DNA from: Lysobacter antibioticus
GTDB taxonomy: Bacteria; Pseudomonadota; Gammaproteobacteria; Xanthomonadales; Xanthomonadaceae
DNA length: 6,414 nucleotides
NCBI RefSeq assembly: GCF_001442535.1
Contig: NZ_CP013141.1
Location: 5,714,780-5,721,193, forward strand
Reading direction: 5' to 3'
Below the pieces are notes generated by a model. The model had not been told where the DNA came from and ran no database searches. It worked only from the letters and a program-made list of their open reading frames with translations. Below, in pieces: positions 1-6,300 of the stretch (position 1 is its first letter; each line of letters opens with the position of its first letter). A program made the position numbers and the translations under genes.

Positions 1-329
1 CGCCGGACGAAACCGGAAAAGTTGCCGTCGACGTTCAAGGTCGCGCCGTTGGCGACCGTGGTGGTGATCACGCCGCTGACGCTGCCGGCGGCACCGACGT
101 CGAGCGTGCCGCCGTCGACGTTGACGGTGGTGAAGTCCGACGCGGCCGGGCCGTCGATGTTCAAGGTGCCGGTGTTGGTCTTGGTCAGGGTCTCGAAGTT
201 GGTGGCGCCGCCGAGGGTCGCGGTGCCGGCGTAATCCGCGGTCAGGGTGTCGATGCCGGCGCCGCCGTCGATCGGCGTGGCCAGGCCGCTCATGTCGGCG
301 CCGTCCTGCAGAATCAGGTGGTCGTCGCC
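1..329 (-). repeat. Type B module 5, cut by the window edge
   Basis: It begins at Gly-Asp-Asp 321-329. It has Gly-Gly-Ala-Gly-Ile-Asp-Thr-Leu, Ala-Thr-Leu-Gly-Gly-Ala, Phe-Glu-Thr-Leu-Thr-Lys-Thr-Asn (F codon 195-197), Leu-Asn-Ile-Asp-Gly-Pro, Thr-Thr-Val-Asn-Val-Asp-Gly-Gly-Thr-Leu and Leu-Asn-Val-Asp-Gly. It stops before the next Gly-Asp-Asp. The residue at the first cysteine position appears not to be Cys (Phe-Ser-Gly-Phe-Val). The array evidently continues left of the window. Confidence 0.7.
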
Positions 330-3300
330 GTCGAGCATGTCGATGACGCTGGAACCGCTGACGTTGCCGGCGACCGTGAAGCTGTCGGCGCCCAAGGTGA
401 AGCCGAACGCGCCGTCGACCACCAGACGGGCGCCGTTGGCCACGGTGGCGGTGTTGACGCCGCTGACGCTGCCGCCGACACCGATGTCGAGGGTGCCGCC
501 GTCGACGTTGACCGTGCTGAAGTTCGACGCGGCCGGGCCGTCGATGTTCAAGGTGCCGGTGTTGGTCTTGGTCAGGGTCTCGAAATTGACCGCGCCGCCC
601 AGGGTCGCCGTGCCGGTCAGGTCGGCGACGAAGGTGTCGGTGCCGGTGCCGCCGTCGACGGCGTTGCTCAGTCCGGACAGGTCGGCGCCGTCCTGGATGG
701 TGAACGTGTCGTCGCCGTCGAGCAGGTTCAGCACACCGGTGCCGGCGACGGTGCCGGCCACGGTGAAGCTGTCGTTGCCGGCGGTGCCCGAGTAGCTGCC
801 ATCCAGATTCAAAGCAGCGCCGCCGGCGACGGTGGTGTCCTGGGCGACGACGCTGCCGGTCGCGGCGACGTTCAAGCTGCCGGCGAGCACGTCGACGGTC
901 AGGAAGTCCGAACTCGCCGGGCCGTTGATGTTGAGCGCGCCGACGCCGGTCTTGCTGAGTGTCTCGAAGCCCTGCACTGCACCGAGGTCGGCACTGGTCG
1001 CGATGTCGGCATTCAGCAGGTCGATGCCGGCACCGCCGACAACGAGTCCGGCGATGGCCGTGCCGTCGTGGATGCTCAAGGTATCGTCGCCGGCGCCCAG
1101 GTCGAAGACACCGCCGCCGGTATCGAGGCTGCCGGCGACGTCGAGGACGTCGCTGCCGTCGCCCAAGTTGCCGTTCGCCAGCAGAGTTCCGCCTGCGGCG
1201 ACGTTGACGGTGTTGCTGCCGGCGCTGCCGGTGATCGTGGCCGCGCCGCCGCCGGCCTGGACGCTGCCGACGACGTTGAGCGTGGTGCCGTCGCCCATCG
1301 TCAGGGTCGGCGTGTCCAGGCTGCCGGCCACGCTCAGGGTGCCGCCGTTCAAGGCGGTGCCGCCGCTGAACCCGTGCGCGCCGGTGAGCACCGCTTCGCC
1401 GCCATTGTCCTTCTGCAGTATTTCGAAATTGGCGATGTCGCCGCTGTCCAAGGTCAGCAGTCCGGCGTTGTCGAGCACCACCCGGTCGTCGCCGGCATCG
1501 CCGTCGATCGGATTGACCAGCCCGGCGATATCGGCGCCGTCGCCGAGGGTCAAGGTGTCGTCGCCGCCGCACAGATTGACGCTGCCGCTGCCGCTGACCG
1601 TGCCGGACACGGTCAGGCTATCGCTTTGGTCGCCGCAGCCGAACGCGCCGTCCACGTTCAAGGTGGCGCCGGCGGCGACGGTGGCATTGAGCGAACTGCC
1701 CGGGGTCGCGACGATGCTGGCGCCCGCGTGCACGTCCATCAGGCCTTCCAGCACCTGTACCTCCTGCAGGTCGGTGGCGCCCGGGCCGGTGATGTTGAGC
1801 ACGCCGGTGCCGGTCTTGGTCACGCCCTCGAAATTCAACAGCGCGCCGAGGTCGGCGCTGGTGTCGATATCGTAGGTGCGGGTGTCGTTGCCGGCGCCGC
1901 CGTCGATGGTGCCGACCACGATGGTGCCGTCATGGACCACGAAGTTGTCGTCGCCGTCGCCGAGCGCAAACACGCCGCCGCCCGTGTTTAGCGTGCCGGT
2001 CACGTCGAGCACGTCGTTGCCCGCGCCCAGGTCGCCGCTCGCCAGCAGCGTGCCGCCCGCGCCGACGATGACGCTGTTGACCCCGCCATCGCCGGTCACC
2101 GTGGCCACGGTGCCGCCGACGGCCTGCAGCGTGCCGTCCACGTTGAGCGTGGTGCCGTCGGCCAGGCCGACGGTCGGCGTCTCCAGCGTGCCGTCCACGT
2201 CCAGCGTGCCGCCGTCGATCGTCGTGCCGCCGACGAAGCTCTGGCTGCCGGTGACCGTCGCGGTGCCGGTGTTGGTTTTCTGCAACAGCTCGAAACCGTC
2301 GGTGTTGCCGCCGTCGAAGATGAGCGGGCCGGTATTGTCGAGCACCAGGGTGTCGTTGCCGCCCACGCCGCCGTTGATCGCATTGTTCAGATCGGCGCCG
2401 TCCTGCAGCACCAGGCGGTCGTCACCGCCGCACAGGTCGATGGTGCCGGTGCCCGCCACGGTGCCGGCCACTGTCATCGTGTCGCTGCCGGCGCCGCAGC
2501 CGTAGCTGCCGTCGACGAGCAAGGTCGCCCCGCTCGCCACGGTGGTGGCGAGGGGATTGCCCGGTGCCGGAACCACGCTGCCGCCCGCAGCGACGTTCAA
2601 GGTGCCTTCGGCCACGTTCACCGTGGTGAAGTCCGAGCTCATCGGCCCGTTGATGTTGAGCACGCCCGTGCCGGTCTTGCTCAGGGTCTCGAAGCCCTGC
2701 ACCGCGCCGAGGTCGGCGACCGTGTCGATGTGGGTGTCGAAGGTGTCGTTGCCGGCGCCGGCCGAGACGGTACCGATGATATTCGTGTTTTCGTGGATGG
2801 TCAGGGTGTCGTCGCCGTCGCCCAGAGCGAACACGCCACCGGCGGTATCGAGCGTGCCGGCGACATCCAACACATCGTTGCCGGCGCCGAGGTCGCCATT
2901 CGCCAGCAACGTGCCGCCCGCGCCGACGCTGACCGTATTCGCGCCGGCGCTGCCGCTGATCGCGGTGGCGACGCCGCCGACACCTTGGACCAGGCCGTCG
3001 ACGTTCAGTGCGGTATCGTCGCCCAGGTCGATGGTCGGCGTTTCGACGATGCCGTCGACATCCAGCGCGCCGGCGGCGACGACGACGCTGGTGTCGAAAC
3101 TATGCGCACCGGTCAGCGTGGCTGTGCCGATGTTCTGCTTGAGCAAGCGCTCGAAATCGTTGACGACACCGCCATCGACGCTCAGCGCCAGGGCGTTGTC
3201 CAACACCAATTGGTCGTCGCCGCCGTTGCCGCCGCTCACGCCCAGGCCGCTGAGGGCGGCGCCGTCGCGCAAGGTCAACGTGTCATCGCCGCCCCCCAAG

Positions 3301-6300
3301 GTCAGGACGCCCGTGCCGGTGTCCAGGAGCCCGGCCACGGTCACGCTATCGCTGCCATCGCCAAGGTCGCCGTTGCCGATCAAGGTCGCGCCGGCGTTGA
3401 CCAGGACGGTGTTGGCGCCGGCGCTGCCGGTGATCGCGGCGGCCGTTCCGCCCGCGGCCTGCACCGTGCCGTCCACGTTCAAGGTGGTGCCGTCGGACAT
3501 CGCCACGGTCGGCGTGTCCAGTGCGCCGTCCACGTCCAGCGTGCCGCCCTGGATCGCGGTGCCGGCGCTGAACGCCTGGCTGCCGGTCATCGTCAGCACG
3601 CCGGTGTTCTGCTTGGTCAGCTGTTCGAAACCGGCGACGCCGGCACCGTTGAAGCTCAAGTCGGCGGCGTTGTTGATTACCAGGTTGTCGGCGCTGCCGG
3701 TGCCGGCATCGATGCCGACGCCGGCAATCGCCGCGCCATCGTTCAAGGTCAGGGTGTCGTCGCCGGCGCCCAGGTTCAGCGCGGCGGCACCGGTGTTCAA
3801 TGTTCCGGTCAGGTTGACCGTATCGCTGCCGTCGCCCAGATCGCCGTTGGCCAGCAGGGTGCCGCCGGCATTGACGTTGATGGTACTGGCGCCCGCATCG
3901 CCGGTGAGCAAGGTCGCAGTAGCGCCGGCCGCTTGCACCGTGCCATCCACGTTCAAGGTGGAGGTGCCGCTCATCGTCACGGTCGGCGTGATCAGTCCGC
4001 CGTTGACGTCCAGCGTGCCGGCACTGATGGTGGTTGCGCCGACACTGTTGTTGGCCGAGGTCAGCGTGGTAGTGCCGGTGCCGATCTGGGCCAGGGTGCC
4101 GGGGCCGCTCAAGGTGCCGTTGAAGTTGAAAGTATCGCTGCGATTGATCGACAGGGTCGAGGTCGGCGAATCGATGATGACGTTGCCGGCGCCGGCATTG
4201 CCGGTGGTGCCGCCGTTGCCGATCATCAGATTGCCGTCGTTGATGACGGTGTTGCCGGTGTAGGTGTTGTTGCCGGTCAGGATCCAGGTGCCGCTGTCGT
4301 TCTTGGCCAGGGTGGTCGCGCCGGTGCCGTTGTCGCCGATGGTGCCGCCGAGCGTGTTGTTGCCGGTGTTGGTGCCGCCGAGGGCGATGGTACGTGCGGT
4401 ATTGGCGCCCGACAGCGTCACCGCGCCGGTGTTGGAGAAGTTGATCGGCCCCGTGCCGGAGGATTCGATGAAGGTGACGCCAGGCGCGAGCGTGAACAAG
4501 CGGTTGGTGCTGTCGCCCGCGCCGGTGTAGCGCAAGGTCGAGCCGTTGCCGATCACCAGGTTGGAAGCGGCGCTCGACGAGGCGCCGATGCTGCTGGCCA
4601 CGCCACCGTTCGCGAGTTGGTCGACGCTGAGCACGCCGCCGCTGATGGTGGTGATGCCGGTGTACGTGCTGTTGTTGTTGGTCAGCCGCCAGGTGCCGGT
4701 GTCGGTCTTGGTCAGCGAGGTGACCCCGGCGCCGTTGTTGTTCAATTGCGCGGCGAACAGGTTGTCGCCGGTATTGGTGCCGGTCAGGGTGAGCGTGCGG
4801 GCGACGTTGGTGCCGGTCAAAGTCACCGGCGCGGTCGAGGTGAACTGGATGATGCCGGTGCCTGCAGAGGCGATCGAAGCGCTGCCGCCCAGGGTGAACT
4901 GGCGATTCGTGGTTCCGCCGCTACCGACATAGTTCAACGTGCCGCCGTTGAGCACCAGATTGGCGGGATCGGACGTGGAAGCGCCGATCGAGCTGGCGAC
5001 GCCACCGTCGGCCAGACAGTCCACCGACAGAAATCCGGCATTAACGATGGTAACGCCGGTATAGGTGCTGTTGCAGCCACTGAGTCTCTGGTTGCCTGCC
5101 CCGTTCTTGATCAGGTTGCCGGTGCCGGTGATCGCGCCGGCATAGGTCTGGTTCAAGCCGTCCCGGATGGTCAGGTTGCCCGTGCCCATCGCGATATTTC
5201 CCCCTAGCGCTCCGCCGCCGATCAGGGCGCCCGCGTTGGCATTGAAGTTGTTCATGTCCAGCAATACCCCGGCGGTATTGTCCAGCCAGAACGAGTTGGT
5301 GGTGCCGAAGGCCGTGGCCGAGCCGGCGCGCAAGATGCCGCCTCGAACCCGGGTGTTGCTGGTGTAGGTGTTGTTGCCGGAGAGCACCATCGTGCCGGCG
5401 TTGTCTTTGTACAACTCGCCTCCACCGACGACCTGGCCGCTGAAGCCGAGCGTCGTGCCGTTGACCACATCGATGACGCCGTAGCCCGTAAGCGTGAATC
5501 CGCGATCGATGCTGACGGTGCCGCCGGTGTAGTTGAGGTTGCCGTTACTGAAGACGAGATTGGAGGAAGCACTGCTGGACGCGCCGATGCCGCTGGCCGC
5601 GCCGCCGTTGGCCAAACAGTTGACGCTCAGGGTGGCGCCCTGCAAGGTGGTGACACCGGTATAGGTGTTGTTGCAGCCGCTGAAGGTCTGGATGCCCCCG
5701 TTAGTACGCAAAACGCCACCGGTGCCACTGATAACCCCCGCATAGGTGCCGTCGCCCCCGCCGATACGCAGCGTGGCCGAGCCGAGGGTGACGTTGCCGC
5801 CGTTGGCACCGCCGCCGACCAACGGGCCGACGAAGTTATCGAAATTGTTCAGATCCAGAGTGGCGCCGGCAGTATTGGCCAGCGTCATGGTGTTCGCGGT
5901 GTTGGGGGCGCCAAACGCCTGGGTCGAACCGGCGCGCAATACACCGGCGTTGACGGTATTGCCACCCACGTAGGTGTTGGTGCCGGCCAGCACCAACGTG
6001 CCGGCTCCCTCCTTGATCAGCTTGGTCGTGCCGGTGCCGACGGCGGTGCCGCTGATGGTCAGGGTCGTGGCCGCATTGCCGACATCGATGGTGCCTTGGC
6101 TGGTGCCCAGGGTGAAACCGCGGTTGATGCTGGTCGTCGCGCCGGTGTACTGCAGGCCGCCGCCGTTGAGCACCAGATTGGCCGATGCGCTGCTCGCCGC
6201 GCCGATGCCGCTGACCAGGCCGCCGTTGGTCAGCGTGTTCACGGACAGCGTGCCGCCACTGATCGTGGTGATGCCCTGGTAGTTGTTGCTGTCGTTGCTT

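Noticed and set aside
318..1991. Plus-strand open frame of 557 codons
   Set aside because: Same explanation: it mirrors the B and A modules, overlaps another open plus-strand frame (832-1875), and has no recognisable motif.
138..3764. Regularly spaced direct repeats as a CRISPR array or intergenic satellite
   Set aside because: Spacings of 375-474 bases are all multiples of three, and the repeats are in-frame protein modules with synonymous divergence; there are no short palindromic repeats with unique spacers.
1..3764. RTX toxin or type I-secreted adhesin as the main call
   Set aside because: The Gly-Asp motifs are single and not tandem nonapeptides, and the PATR cores upstream point to an autotransporter passenger; kept only as an alternative because the C-terminus is not visible.
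2542..4263. Plus-strand open frame of 573 codons, Pro/Ser/Val-rich, and similar frames at 247-795, 832-1875, 1876-2505, 4264-4530, 4546-4932 and 5974-6282
   Set aside because: All lie in the plus frame antisense to the real codons, their Pro/Ser/Val periodicity copies the repeats on the other strand, and several adjoin only through stop codons.
2730..5207. Plus-strand open frame of 825 codons
   Set aside because: It is antisense to the minus-strand repeat protein. Its translation is Ala/Gly/Val/Asp/Gln low complexity with no domain, and its openness follows from the rarity of TTA, CTA and TCA codons in the real gene.
5252..5572. Minus-strand open frames of 60-106 codons (also 2096-2383, 2801-2983, 5627-5809)
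   Set aside because: They are out of frame with the long minus-strand gene and lie wholly inside it; the translations are Arg/Ser/Ala/Pro-rich noise.
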